Notes under the pieces: generated by a model
Told to the model about the DNA's origin: nothing
Databases searched by the model: none
The model's input: the letters and a program-made list of their open reading frames with translations, nothing else
Part shown: piece after piece, positions 1-7,847 of the stretch
How positions within the stretch are numbered: the first letter of the stretch is position 1
How the letters are laid out: every line of letters begins with the position of its first letter
Position numbers and translations under genes: made by a program
NCBI GenBank assembly: GCA_002500745.1
Contig: DLST01000003.1
Location: 216,351-280,350 of the forward strand
Reading direction: 5' to 3'
DNA from: Sphingobacterium sp. UBA7855
GTDB lineage: Bacteria; Bacteroidota; Bacteroidia; Sphingobacteriales; Sphingobacteriaceae
DNA length: 64,000 nucleotides

Positions 1-411
1 CTTAAATAAGCGAATTGACCACAAATATTTATCAATTCTCAATTTTTCTGATGTTCCAGCCATAGTACAAAAATAGCTATTTTTAGGACCATTACAATCA
101 AAAGAAATTATAGAAAATCTCAATATACTGAGTTCAATTATCAAAATTCTCCTATTCCATCGCTCACCACCGAACACCAGCTCCTTACCGAAAGCGGATT
201 GTTAAAGCAATAACTGCATGCTGAATACACCTTTAAAACGTGAAATCGTTGCGCACACAGGGTCGTAAGGGTGAAGAGAGACTATAAATTCGTACGCTGT
301 TAGCATCTGTTAAGTATAACGCAAGGAACAATGGATAAAGTTGCTTTTAAGTCCAACTTTATCTAAGTTTGTACATCAAAATAAACTAATTCAAATAAGC
401 AAAAAAATAAT
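1..411. other. Upstream region of dapD, no gene seen
   Basis: No convincing coding sequence lies here on either strand. A 16-bp perfect palindrome (69-84, AAAAATAGCTATTTTT) could be the terminator of a gene left of the window, but no gene end is visible to support that. The right-hand end carries the likely dapD promoter, listed separately. Confidence 0.5.
341..371 (+). promoter_or_regulatory. Probable dapD promoter (Bacteroidota type)
   Basis: TAAGTTTG at 364-371 matches the Bacteroidota -7 consensus TAnnTTTG. TTG at 341-343, 20 bases upstream, fits the -33 element. Transcription would start near 378, giving a leader of about 35 nt before the ATG at 412. Confidence 0.6.
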
Positions 412-1230
412 ATGGTAGAGCCACTTAAAAAACTGATTGAGGAAGCTTGGGAAGATAGGCAATTATTAGAATATAAAGAATATACGGAAGCGATTCGTAC
501 GGTCATCATGAAATTAGATAGCGGTGAAATTCGCGTCGCTGAACTGATTGGCACCAGATGGCACGTAAACGATTGGATCAAGAAAGCTGTTATTTTGTAC
601 TTCCCTATTAATGACATGCGTGAAATGACTGCTGGGCCTTTTGTATTTCATGATAAGATGAAACTCAAAACAGACTATAAGCATACAGGCGTGCGTGTTG
701 TACCAGGAGCATCGGCTCGTTTAGGTGCTTATTTGGCTAAAGGGGTTATTATGATGCCTTCTTATGTCAATATTGGTGCTTATGTAGACGAAGGTACGAT
801 GGTGGACACATGGGCCACTGTTGGCTCTTGCGCCCAGATCGGCAAACACGTACATTTAAGTGGTGGCGTTGGCATTGGTGGTGTATTGGAACCTGTACAA
901 GCAGCTCCGGTTATTATCGAAGACAATGTTTTCATCGGATCAAGAGCAATTGTAGTCGAAGGTATTCGCGTAGAAAAGGAAGCCGTATTAGGCGCTAATG
1001 TTGTACTGACAGCCTCAACAAAAATTATTGATGTGACTGGATCTGAGCCAGTAGAATATAAAGGCTATGTACCTGCCCGCTCTGTTGTTATTCCAGGATC
1101 GTATACGAAAAAATTTGCAGCTGGAGAATATCAGGTTCCTTGTGCCCTGATTATCGGACAACGTAAAGAGTCTACGGACAAAAAGACTTCATTAAACGAT
1201 GCTTTACGTGAACACAATGTTGCGGTTTAA
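412..1230 (+). CDS. dapD: 2,3,4,5-tetrahydropyridine-2,6-dicarboxylate N-succinyltransferase
   Basis: This enzyme transfers a succinyl group from succinyl-CoA to tetrahydrodipicolinate in the succinylase branch of lysine and diaminopimelate synthesis in the cytoplasm. The 272-residue length is normal for DapD. The middle (about residues 100-210) is a left-handed beta-helix of hexapeptide repeats, seen as runs such as VNIGAYVDEGTMVDTWATVG and GVGIGGVLEP, typical of trimeric acyltransferases. The N-terminal part has the helical domain of the family, and the C-terminal part ends in a short helical tail. It is the first gene of a plus-strand run with the tRNA modification gene 26 bases downstream. 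The ATG lies a short leader after a good -7 box. The family assignment is secure. Confidence 0.95.
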   Translation: MVEPLKKLIEEAWEDRQLLEYKEYTEAIRTVIMKLDSGEIRVAELIGTRWHVNDWIKKAVILYFPINDMREMTAGPFVFHDKMKLKTDYKHTGVRVVPGASARLGAYLAKGVIMMPSYVNIGAYVDEGTMVDTWATVGSCAQIGKHVHLSGGVGIGGVLEPVQAAPVIIEDNVFIGSRAIVVEGIRVEKEAVLGANVVLTASTKIIDVTGSEPVEYKGYVPARSVVIPGSYTKKFAAGEYQVPCALIIGQRKESTDKKTSLNDALREHNVAV

Positions 1231-1256
1231 ATTAAAATTAACATAGAAAATTAAAG

Positions 1257-1835
1257 ATGAGTGGATTCGTAGATCGGGAAGATTTGAATAAGGCCTTGGA
1301 AACGCTAAAAAATGGCGGACTAATCCTCTACCCAACGGATACAATTTGGGGAATAGGCTGCGATGCTACCAATCCTGAAGCGGTAGAAAAAGTTTTTCAA
1401 CTGAAAGGAAGGGATAAATCTAAAAGTCTGATAGTCTTATTACATAATGACAATCAACTGGCGAGTTATGTCAATGAGATCCCCGACGTCGCTTATCAAC
1501 TTATTGAATACACAGAAAAGCCTTTGACTATTGTTTATTCGAATGCCAAAAATCTTGCTCCCAATGCAATAGCGGAAGACGGATCTATTGGCATTCGAAT
1601 TGTCAAACACCCTTTTTGCGAGCAGCTGTTACAACGCTTTCGCAAACCCATAATTTCCACTTCGGCCAATATCAGCGGTGAACCTACGGCAAAAGATTTT
1701 GATGAAATTGCTGACACCATTAAAGCTGGAGTTGACTATATTGTCGCCTACGACAGAGACGTAACAACAGATGGGAAATCATCTACTGTCATGAAGCTGG
1801 ACCCAAGTGGTAAATTCGAATTTATTAGAAAATAA
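1257..1835 (+). CDS. L-threonylcarbamoyladenylate synthase, Sua5/YrdC/YwlC family
   Basis: Proteins of this family make threonylcarbamoyl-AMP from threonine, bicarbonate and ATP, the first step of the t6A modification at position 37 of tRNAs reading ANN codons. The 192 residues are a single YrdC domain without the extra Sua5 C-terminal domain. Family motifs visible are GGLILYPTDTIWGIGCDA near the N terminus, then KGRDKSKSLIVLL, and PIISTSANISGEPT in the second half. It follows dapD by 26 bases, and its stop codon is one base from the ATG of the next gene, so the genes are probably co-transcribed. I use no symbol because tsaC, sua5 and ywlC are all in use for this family. Confidence 0.92.
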   Translation: MSGFVDREDLNKALETLKNGGLILYPTDTIWGIGCDATNPEAVEKVFQLKGRDKSKSLIVLLHNDNQLASYVNEIPDVAYQLIEYTEKPLTIVYSNAKNLAPNAIAEDGSIGIRIVKHPFCEQLLQRFRKPIISTSANISGEPTAKDFDEIADTIKAGVDYIVAYDRDVTTDGKSSTVMKLDPSGKFEFIRK

Positions 1836-1836
1836 T

Positions 1837-2316
1837 ATGAAAAAGATCTTTTTATTTCTTGTTTTGTCCATTGTCGCCACTCGCTTTTCATTCGGTCAGC
1901 AAAAAGATATTCCCGCAGCCAAGCCCGGCGTAAAATATGGGAAAGAAATTTCTGCTTCCAATGCGATTTCGGTGGCAAAGCTTGAAAAGGAGCTTACACA
2001 AAAGAATGCTTTCCATGGAAAGATAACGGGTAAGGTGGTAGAAGTGTGTAAGAAAAAGGGTTGTTTCATGACCTTACAACGTGACGGGGAAGAGCCTATT
2101 ACCGTTCGTTTTAAAGACTATGGTTTCTTTATGCCATCTGATATTGTGGGTAAGACGGTTGTCGTGGAGGGAAGCGCAAAGAAAAAAGAAGTTTCCGTCG
2201 CATCATTACAACATGCGGCAAAGGATCTTGGCAAATCACAGGCTGAAATAGATCAAATTACACAATCCAAAAAAGACATAAGCATTATCGCTGATGGTGT
2301 GTTGGTTATAAAATAA
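1837..2316 (+). CDS. DUF4920-like secreted protein with a CxxxxC pair
   Basis: A 159-residue exported protein of unknown function. I start it at the ATG at 1837, which gives a clean signal peptide (MKKIFLFLVLSIV, cleavage probably after FSFGQ). An upstream in-frame start would overlap the preceding gene and destroy the signal. The mature part has an OB-fold-like stretch (HGKITGKVVEVC, then MTLQRDGEEPITVRFKDY) with a Cys-x4-Cys pair in VCKKKGCFM, which may bind metal or be redox active. It resembles the Bacteroidota DUF4920 family. It sits between the tRNA modification gene and folP with tight spacing, suggesting one operon, but no functional link is apparent. Confidence 0.75.
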   Translation: MKKIFLFLVLSIVATRFSFGQQKDIPAAKPGVKYGKEISASNAISVAKLEKELTQKNAFHGKITGKVVEVCKKKGCFMTLQRDGEEPITVRFKDYGFFMPSDIVGKTVVVEGSAKKKEVSVASLQHAAKDLGKSQAEIDQITQSKKDISIIADGVLVIK

Positions 2317-2347
2317 AGTTGCATACGCTTAAGCAGTCATTGTTGCG

Positions 2348-3190
2348 ATGAAAAGATTCCAAACGTCACCCTGTCATTCTATACTAGTGAATGGCACCTT
2401 AATGACCTTCGATATGCCCATTATTATGGGGATACTCAATGTAACGCCAGATTCTTTTTACGATGGCGGCGATAATACGACCATCGAGCGTGCAGTAGAG
2501 AAAGCGAAGGAGCTATTGCTTGAGGGAGCGCAAATTCTTGATATTGGCGCCTATTCTTCACGCCCAGGCGCACCATTAATTTCATCACAGGAAGAAATGG
2601 ATCGAGCCCTCCCCCCAATTCGAGCAATTAAAGCAGCGTTTCCTGACGCCATTTTATCGATTGATACCTTCAGGGCCGACGTTGCAGCTGCAGCAGTCGA
2701 AGCAGGCGTTCACATTATTAATGATGTATCTGGTGGTACACTCGACGATAATATGTTTACTACAGTAGCCAAATACCAGGTTCCTTACATTCTTATGCAT
2801 ATGCGCGGTATTCCCGAAAATATGCAGGAAAAAACAGACTATACAGATATTGTAACGGATGTTGCCACGTTTTTGGGTGGGCGCATCGCCATGCTAAGAA
2901 GTATGGGGGTGAAAGACATTATTCTTGATCCAGGCTTTGGCTTTGCCAAGACAGAGGAACAGAACTATGAGTTGCTTTATCGTGTCAACGAACTTCATTA
3001 TTTCGAATTACCAATTTTGGGCGGAATATCCCGCAAATCCATGATCTATAAAAAAATCCAGATCACAGCCCAGGAAGCGTTAAACGGTACTACCGCTTTA
3101 AATACATTACTTCTCGAAAGAGGCGTACAAATTCTCCGTGTACACGATGTAAAAGAAGCGAAACAGTTGGTTGATCTCTTCTATTCATAG
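2348..3190 (+). CDS. folP: Dihydropteroate synthase
   Basis: This cytoplasmic TIM-barrel enzyme condenses 6-hydroxymethyl-dihydropterin diphosphate with p-aminobenzoate in folate synthesis and is the target of sulfonamides. Visible motifs are IMGILNVTPDSFYDGG (substrate loop 1), ILDIGAYSSRPGA (loop 2), LSIDTFRADVAAAAVEAG, INDVSGG, ILMHMRG, ILDPGFGFAKT, and the GGISRKSMIYKK region binding the diphosphate. The length of 280 residues is normal. It is the last gene of the plus-strand run and faces the minus-strand PUL-A end to end. Nothing suggests a resistance-type variant. Confidence 0.95.
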   Translation: MKRFQTSPCHSILVNGTLMTFDMPIIMGILNVTPDSFYDGGDNTTIERAVEKAKELLLEGAQILDIGAYSSRPGAPLISSQEEMDRALPPIRAIKAAFPDAILSIDTFRADVAAAAVEAGVHIINDVSGGTLDDNMFTTVAKYQVPYILMHMRGIPENMQEKTDYTDIVTDVATFLGGRIAMLRSMGVKDIILDPGFGFAKTEEQNYELLYRVNELHYFELPILGGISRKSMIYKKIQITAQEALNGTTALNTLLLERGVQILRVHDVKEAKQLVDLFYS

Positions 3191-3326
3191 ATTTGCTCTA
3201 TCTTCCTGCAAAGCATATCATCGGATTTTTACAGTGTGATACAGACTTTTCTTGTCTTCGTCCGATTGTTATATATGAATAGCCCAAAGGACTTAAAATC
3301 TATCAAATAAGTTAAGCTTAAATAAA

Positions 3327-3357
3327 AATTCCCGGGCAGAAAAACTGCCCAGGAATT
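3327..3357 (-). terminator. Intrinsic terminator of the PUL-A operon
   Basis: An inverted repeat with a 13-bp stem (one mismatch) and a 5-nt loop, core CGGGCAG/CTGCCC. On the minus strand it is followed by TTTTATTT. It begins 18 bases after the stop of the SusE/F-like gene. Confidence 0.85.
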
Positions 3358-3374
3358 CGAAAACTTGTCTTTTG

Positions 3375-4712
3375 TTACTTCGCTGCTACGGTTAGCACAG
3401 CCTTCTTATTGCCGGCAGTCAGATCCAGCGTGAAAATATAGGTCTTACCTGATTCTAATACTTTACCAGATTTGATGCCCAGATTACCAGAATCCCGACC
3501 GTTATTGCCATTCCCAATAAATACAATATCACTTGTTGTAGTGACGTCCGCACCTCCAAATTCACCACCCCATCCTTTTTGATGGAAAAATTTGAAGTTG
3601 ATGTTATCAGAATTTATAGACTCTGCGGCCTTAACCGTTATCTGATATTTCTTATTACCTAACGGAACCAAACAAAGCGCCTTATCTGTATTCCAGCCTA
3701 CCTGATTACTGGATACCTTAGGTTTTCCAATTCCTTCGCCAATAATCCAGACGCCACCAGTTCCGTCATCCTGTAGTTTTGCCAAATCATTGCCTGTCAT
3801 CGCCTCAACCACAAAGTATTTTAAGTTAAAGTCTGCGGTAACACGGTATTTTCCAGTTGATCCTTTAAACGATAGGGTTCCATCGGCCGCTTTGGTAAAG
3901 AAATCTGGATCGATCCACCAATCTTGCAGATCCGCAATCCCTTCAAAAGCCGTCGTTTTCCCTTGGGTCAGCTCGAGTTCAACTTTAGCATGTTTATCAT
4001 CCAGTCGACTAAACTGCGATCCATTGAGTAGTACAACAATAAACGGAGAAGCCTGAAATGTCAATGTATTAAATTGAATCGGATATACACCAGAAGTCGA
4101 ATTCGAGAATGGAATTTCGGCAGTAGAACCGAAATTAATAACATTATTGACCCAACCAAAATTCATCGCATTGCCTTGTCTACCTACTTTTGGCGCTTGA
4201 ATATAGCCTTTTACCTCAGCTGCAAAATTTTCTTTTGCCGCATATTGGTTGCGCCCGACCTTTTCCATGCGATAGGACTTGGATTCTGTGACTAAAGTCA
4301 AATATGGGAAGTCGGGTCTGCTCAGATTAATATCAAAAGATTGTTCCGTTATTTTTTGGCTAATATTCTGTAGGACAAACTTAAGGGTTGCTTTTCCATC
4401 GGGAATATCCTTCAGGAACGGAACATAAATTTTTCCAGCATAGTCTCCATTTTGTTTGGTACGGATAACGGTTTCTGTTACCTTGTCGTCTGTAAAATAT
4501 AACTGGGCTTTAACCGTAGAGAGTGCAACTTCGTTGTCGGAAACATGTACTTGGAATTCTAGGCTATCCCCAAAATTTGCGGATGAGATAGGTGATTTCA
4601 ATTCGATTTTAGGATCCCCTACCTGATAGGTATATTTTTCATCCTTTTTACAGGAACTCACTGCGCTAAGAGCAGCAGTTCCCAAGAGTATATTGATGAG
4701 ATATCTTTTCAT
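3375..4712 (-). CDS. SusE/SusF-like surface glycan-binding lipoprotein
   Basis: A 445-residue lipoprotein with lipid cysteine at residue 21 (SAVSSC) followed by KKDEK, a charge pattern typical of surface-exported Bacteroidota lipoproteins. It is last in the SusC-SusD-GH30 operon, the position usually held by the second surface glycan-binding protein (SGBP-B). Several beta-sandwich modules are likely: residues 30-130 look Ig-like, and the C-terminal 120 residues (VGWNTDKALCLVPLGNKKY onward) resemble the starch-binding-like modules of SusE/SusF. The overall architecture resembles the DUF5125-type proteins found beside GH30 enzymes in Bacteroides, though I cannot confirm that by search. It probably binds the glycan and passes it to the GH30 and to SusCD. 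Confidence 0.7.
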   Translation of the reverse strand: MKRYLINILLGTAALSAVSSCKKDEKYTYQVGDPKIELKSPISSANFGDSLEFQVHVSDNEVALSTVKAQLYFTDDKVTETVIRTKQNGDYAGKIYVPFLKDIPDGKATLKFVLQNISQKITEQSFDINLSRPDFPYLTLVTESKSYRMEKVGRNQYAAKENFAAEVKGYIQAPKVGRQGNAMNFGWVNNVINFGSTAEIPFSNSTSGVYPIQFNTLTFQASPFIVVLLNGSQFSRLDDKHAKVELELTQGKTTAFEGIADLQDWWIDPDFFTKAADGTLSFKGSTGKYRVTADFNLKYFVVEAMTGNDLAKLQDDGTGGVWIIGEGIGKPKVSSNQVGWNTDKALCLVPLGNKKYQITVKAAESINSDNINFKFFHQKGWGGEFGGADVTTTSDIVFIGNGNNGRDSGNLGIKSGKVLESGKTYIFTLDLTAGNKKAVLTVAAK

Positions 4713-4769
4713 TTGTTCATAATTTATGCGCTATCAATGTGATAGCGCTTAGGGTTTATCGTCCTCCAA

Positions 4770-6266
4770 TTAATAAGTCCAACGGTAAGAAACAACCGAC
4801 TTAGCTGGCACATCATAGCTAAAATGATGTTTACCGTCTGCGACGGTAATTTTACGGCTATCTCCAGACTCGTTTAACAGAACCACAGCATAGGTTCCAT
4901 CTGTATTTTGAAACGCCGTATAAACTAAGCCTTCGGCAGTATATCCAGAGGTGCCAATTCGTGTCGCTCCTGATTTGACCACTGAAGAAAGATGGCCAAC
5001 AATATAATAGTGCGAATTTCGTGTTATATTTTTATAATTCGCCTTACTGATATCTACAGCTCCATAACATGTCTGACAGCCGCCCTCACGATTCGGTCCT
5101 TTTTCGGTATCCAACATCAGATTCCAGACAATGACACCCTTACTCCAATTATTAACTGTGCCAATGGCGACTTCACGCATATCTTCCATCAAACGTTTTT
5201 CAAGGTTTCGGCCATCATTCCATTCCCCAATGGATGTTTCTGTAAATACCAGTTCTTTATCCGGACGTTGATTATGGATATCTATTAGCTCCGCTTTATC
5301 ACCACCATAGTTGTGGTAAGCTGCTCCCGCAAAGAATGCGGCTGCTGCCGGATCGTTATAGATCTTCACAGGGTAATCAGTCTGATCAGCAATATCATCA
5401 TAGTTATAATTATGATCAAACGCATAGATTTTTGTCGACAGGTTTGCTGCTTTTAATTGTGGCCCTAAAGATTGTTTTACAAAAGCTTGCTGTTCTTGCC
5501 ATGACATATAAAGCGACGCAGAGTTCTTCCTATTCAAAGGCTCATTTTGAACAGTGATGGAATAAATATTGATACCTTCTTTCTTCATTGCCTGGATCCA
5601 TTGCACGAAATACCATCCATAATCCTGATAGTATTTTGGATTTAGCTGTCCGCTAGTCCAGGAATCAAAAGGCTTTAGATCAGTCAGGTTGTTCACCTTC
5701 ATCCATTTCGGTGGAGTCCATGGTGAGCCCATGATTTTTATAGATGGATTGATAGCAAGTATCTCTTTAAGTACCGGAATGATATATTGGGTTTCTTCCA
5801 TCTGCATACCGAAATTTTCTTTCCCTTGCTTGTCCCAGCAGGTGTATTCACTCAACGAAAAGTCAGAACATCCAATAGCAATACGAATGTAATTCATGCC
5901 CATCCCATCTTTATCGGAAAAAGTCTCTGTAAGAAATTTTGTTCGATCTTCCTTACTCATTTTCATTAAATTATAGCATGTGGAACCTGTAATTGCTGCG
6001 CCAAAACCATCCATTGTCTGAAATTTCTTCGCTGGATCTAACGTGATTGTGTTGGGCGACATATTAAATTTGGAACTAAAATCAACAAAGCGTTTTCCAA
6101 AATCCAAAGACCGACTGCCTGTCGTGGTAAAAATGGTAACATCACCACTTTTTTTAATATCTTCACCTTGTGAAGGTGTATAGCTCTCACGGTTACAAGA
6201 TGTTGCCGCCACGAGACAGGACAACAAGAATGTATATATCATAGTATTTTTATTATTGCGTTTCAT
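4770..6266 (-). CDS. GH30 family glycoside hydrolase, possible beta-1,6-glucanase
   Basis: A 498-residue lipoprotein (lipid cysteine Cys24, AATSC) with a GH30 (beta/alpha)8 barrel and side beta-domain. The acid/base is predicted to be Glu242 in VQNEP and the nucleophile Glu343 in FTETSIGEW. Other family landmarks are QTMDGFGAAITGS near residue 83 and GSPWTPPKWMK near 180. GH30 covers glucosylceramidases, beta-1,6-glucanases, xylanases and others. The SusCD neighbourhood with an SGBP, and similarity in layout to the fungal beta-1,6-glucan locus of Bacteroides thetaiotaomicron, favour endo-beta-1,6-glucanase, but the substrate is inferred. It lies 52 bases after susD. A later Met at residue 9 is a possible alternative start; both keep the signal peptide. 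Confidence 0.88.
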   Translation of the reverse strand: MKRNNKNTMIYTFLLSCLVAATSCNRESYTPSQGEDIKKSGDVTIFTTTGSRSLDFGKRFVDFSSKFNMSPNTITLDPAKKFQTMDGFGAAITGSTCYNLMKMSKEDRTKFLTETFSDKDGMGMNYIRIAIGCSDFSLSEYTCWDKQGKENFGMQMEETQYIIPVLKEILAINPSIKIMGSPWTPPKWMKVNNLTDLKPFDSWTSGQLNPKYYQDYGWYFVQWIQAMKKEGINIYSITVQNEPLNRKNSASLYMSWQEQQAFVKQSLGPQLKAANLSTKIYAFDHNYNYDDIADQTDYPVKIYNDPAAAAFFAGAAYHNYGGDKAELIDIHNQRPDKELVFTETSIGEWNDGRNLEKRLMEDMREVAIGTVNNWSKGVIVWNLMLDTEKGPNREGGCQTCYGAVDISKANYKNITRNSHYYIVGHLSSVVKSGATRIGTSGYTAEGLVYTAFQNTDGTYAVVLLNESGDSRKITVADGKHHFSYDVPAKSVVSYRWTY

Positions 6267-6318
6267 CTGTTAGTTTTTTTTACCGTCCATCGGAAGGGAC
6301 TTCCCATTGTTAAATCAA

Positions 6319-7836
6319 TTAATAGCCAGGATTCTGAACGAGGTTAGGGTTCTGATCAATTTTTGGTTGCGGGATCGGCAAGCGGTAAGAGTTTTTTGTA
6401 AAAGGGTATACCTGCGCTTTTCGCCCAGCATCTTTTGCATAAACAGCATTCATAACTGACTCTACCTTGTCTAAGCGCACAAGATCAAACCAGCGCTGTC
6501 CTTCGAAGGCCAATTCCAGTCTACGTTCTTTCAAATAAGCATCCAATAAAGCATCTTTATTGGAACGTACCGCTGAAGATAATTTAGGCAATTTAACACG
6601 CGTACGGATTTTGTCTATAATGTCGGCAGCTCCAGATAAATCTGATCCCTGCTGAATTAATGCTTCTGCTTTCAACAGCAATAGATCAGCGTAACGAAGC
6701 TTAACAATACTATTAAATGCAGACCGCAACTTAAACATGAATGGATAGTTATTTGAAGGATAATAATTACTCCAGGTTGTGGAATAATAAACGATCGATT
6801 GGCCCAAACGAATTTGATCTCCCTCGTTCGTATAGGTCTGTATCAAATCCCGCGACGGAGTTACCCATTTTGCCCAGGTAAAGTTGTTATCATAATTGGA
6901 CAAATCACGTCCAAACATCCAGGTGGCCCAATTACCGCCTCCTGCTGTAAACTGTGCTTCTAAAATAGATTCTTTCGTATTCCGTTGCGCAAGATCCGTA
7001 TTGCTTGCGTTCATCGCATACAAATCTGAGTAATTAGCATTGAGGTCAAAGCCATCTGCAGTCAGGGCATCAACAAATTGAACGACTTTACCATAATCCC
7101 GAATTGGCTTTTCGGCATAGATCTTTGCCAACATAGCACGCGCTACAGATTTAGTAAATAAGGTCTTATTGCCGTTATTGTTGGCTGGTGCATCAGCCAA
7201 TCCATCTAGCAGATCTTTTTCGATCTGCTTATAGGCTTCTTCTTCGGTGGCTTGTTTTGGAAAATACTGTGGATAAACTTCATTGACATTATCTCCCGTA
7301 ATATCGGGTGCAATGGTGGTAATCACAGGGATCGATCCAAATATACGGACCATATCAAACATGGCCAATGCCCTGAATAGTTTTGCTTGTGCCTTATACG
7401 TTCTAATATCTGTATCGCTCAGCGATTTATCGGCGACACTATCCACATAAATGATCAAGCGATTTGCGCGTCCAACGTCTTCCAGGTATCTTCCCCAATC
7501 GCGGTCAACAACAGAATTAGATCCTTCAATAGAATTGTTCTCAAAAGGCAGAACTTCAGCTCCTGTCGTTCCAGCATAGGAATTGTCGGCGTGAGAATCT
7601 CCGATCAAGAGCAGGTCGAGATACCAATGCTCTTGCCTGTCTTTCATCTGTTGATATATTCCAGCCAGATAGGTTTCCACCTCGGCCCTATTTTTAAAAA
7701 CAACCTGTGTTCCTGTCTCTGTTTTACCCTGACTCACATCCGAATAATCCGAAAGCGGATCACGATTTAGCGAACAGGCAAATAAAAACAAGGAGCCCGT
7801 TAGCAAAGAAAGTGCGTTACTTATATATTTTTTCAT
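6319..7836 (-). CDS. SusD/RagB family nutrient-binding lipoprotein (PUL-A)
   Basis: A 505-residue outer-membrane lipoprotein with lipid cysteine Cys21 (LFLFAC). SusD proteins are alpha-helical TPR-like lids that sit on the SusC transporter and bind oligosaccharides. Typical features are the N-terminal SRDPLS-like start (NRDPLSDYSD), the helical core with YKAQAKLFRALAMFDMVRIFG, and the conserved C-terminal block ending YLKERRLELAFEGQRWFDLVRL followed by YRLPIPQPKIDQNPNLVQNPGY, a classic SusD tail. It starts 11 bases after susC and precedes GH30, so it belongs to the PUL-A operon. Confidence 0.93.
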   Translation of the reverse strand: MKKYISNALSLLTGSLFLFACSLNRDPLSDYSDVSQGKTETGTQVVFKNRAEVETYLAGIYQQMKDRQEHWYLDLLLIGDSHADNSYAGTTGAEVLPFENNSIEGSNSVVDRDWGRYLEDVGRANRLIIYVDSVADKSLSDTDIRTYKAQAKLFRALAMFDMVRIFGSIPVITTIAPDITGDNVNEVYPQYFPKQATEEEAYKQIEKDLLDGLADAPANNNGNKTLFTKSVARAMLAKIYAEKPIRDYGKVVQFVDALTADGFDLNANYSDLYAMNASNTDLAQRNTKESILEAQFTAGGGNWATWMFGRDLSNYDNNFTWAKWVTPSRDLIQTYTNEGDQIRLGQSIVYYSTTWSNYYPSNNYPFMFKLRSAFNSIVKLRYADLLLLKAEALIQQGSDLSGAADIIDKIRTRVKLPKLSSAVRSNKDALLDAYLKERRLELAFEGQRWFDLVRLDKVESVMNAVYAKDAGRKAQVYPFTKNSYRLPIPQPKIDQNPNLVQNPGY

Positions 7837-7847
7837 GATACAGACAA

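Noticed and set aside
69..84. 16-bp palindrome AAAAATAGCTATTTTT
   Set aside because: AT-rich with a stem that would fold poorly, and no gene end is visible nearby; chance is likely.
331..366. Eleven-codon ORF starting ATGGATAAAG before dapD
   Set aside because: It overlaps the -33/-7 promoter elements and has no ribosome site; it cannot be translated from the predicted dapD transcript.
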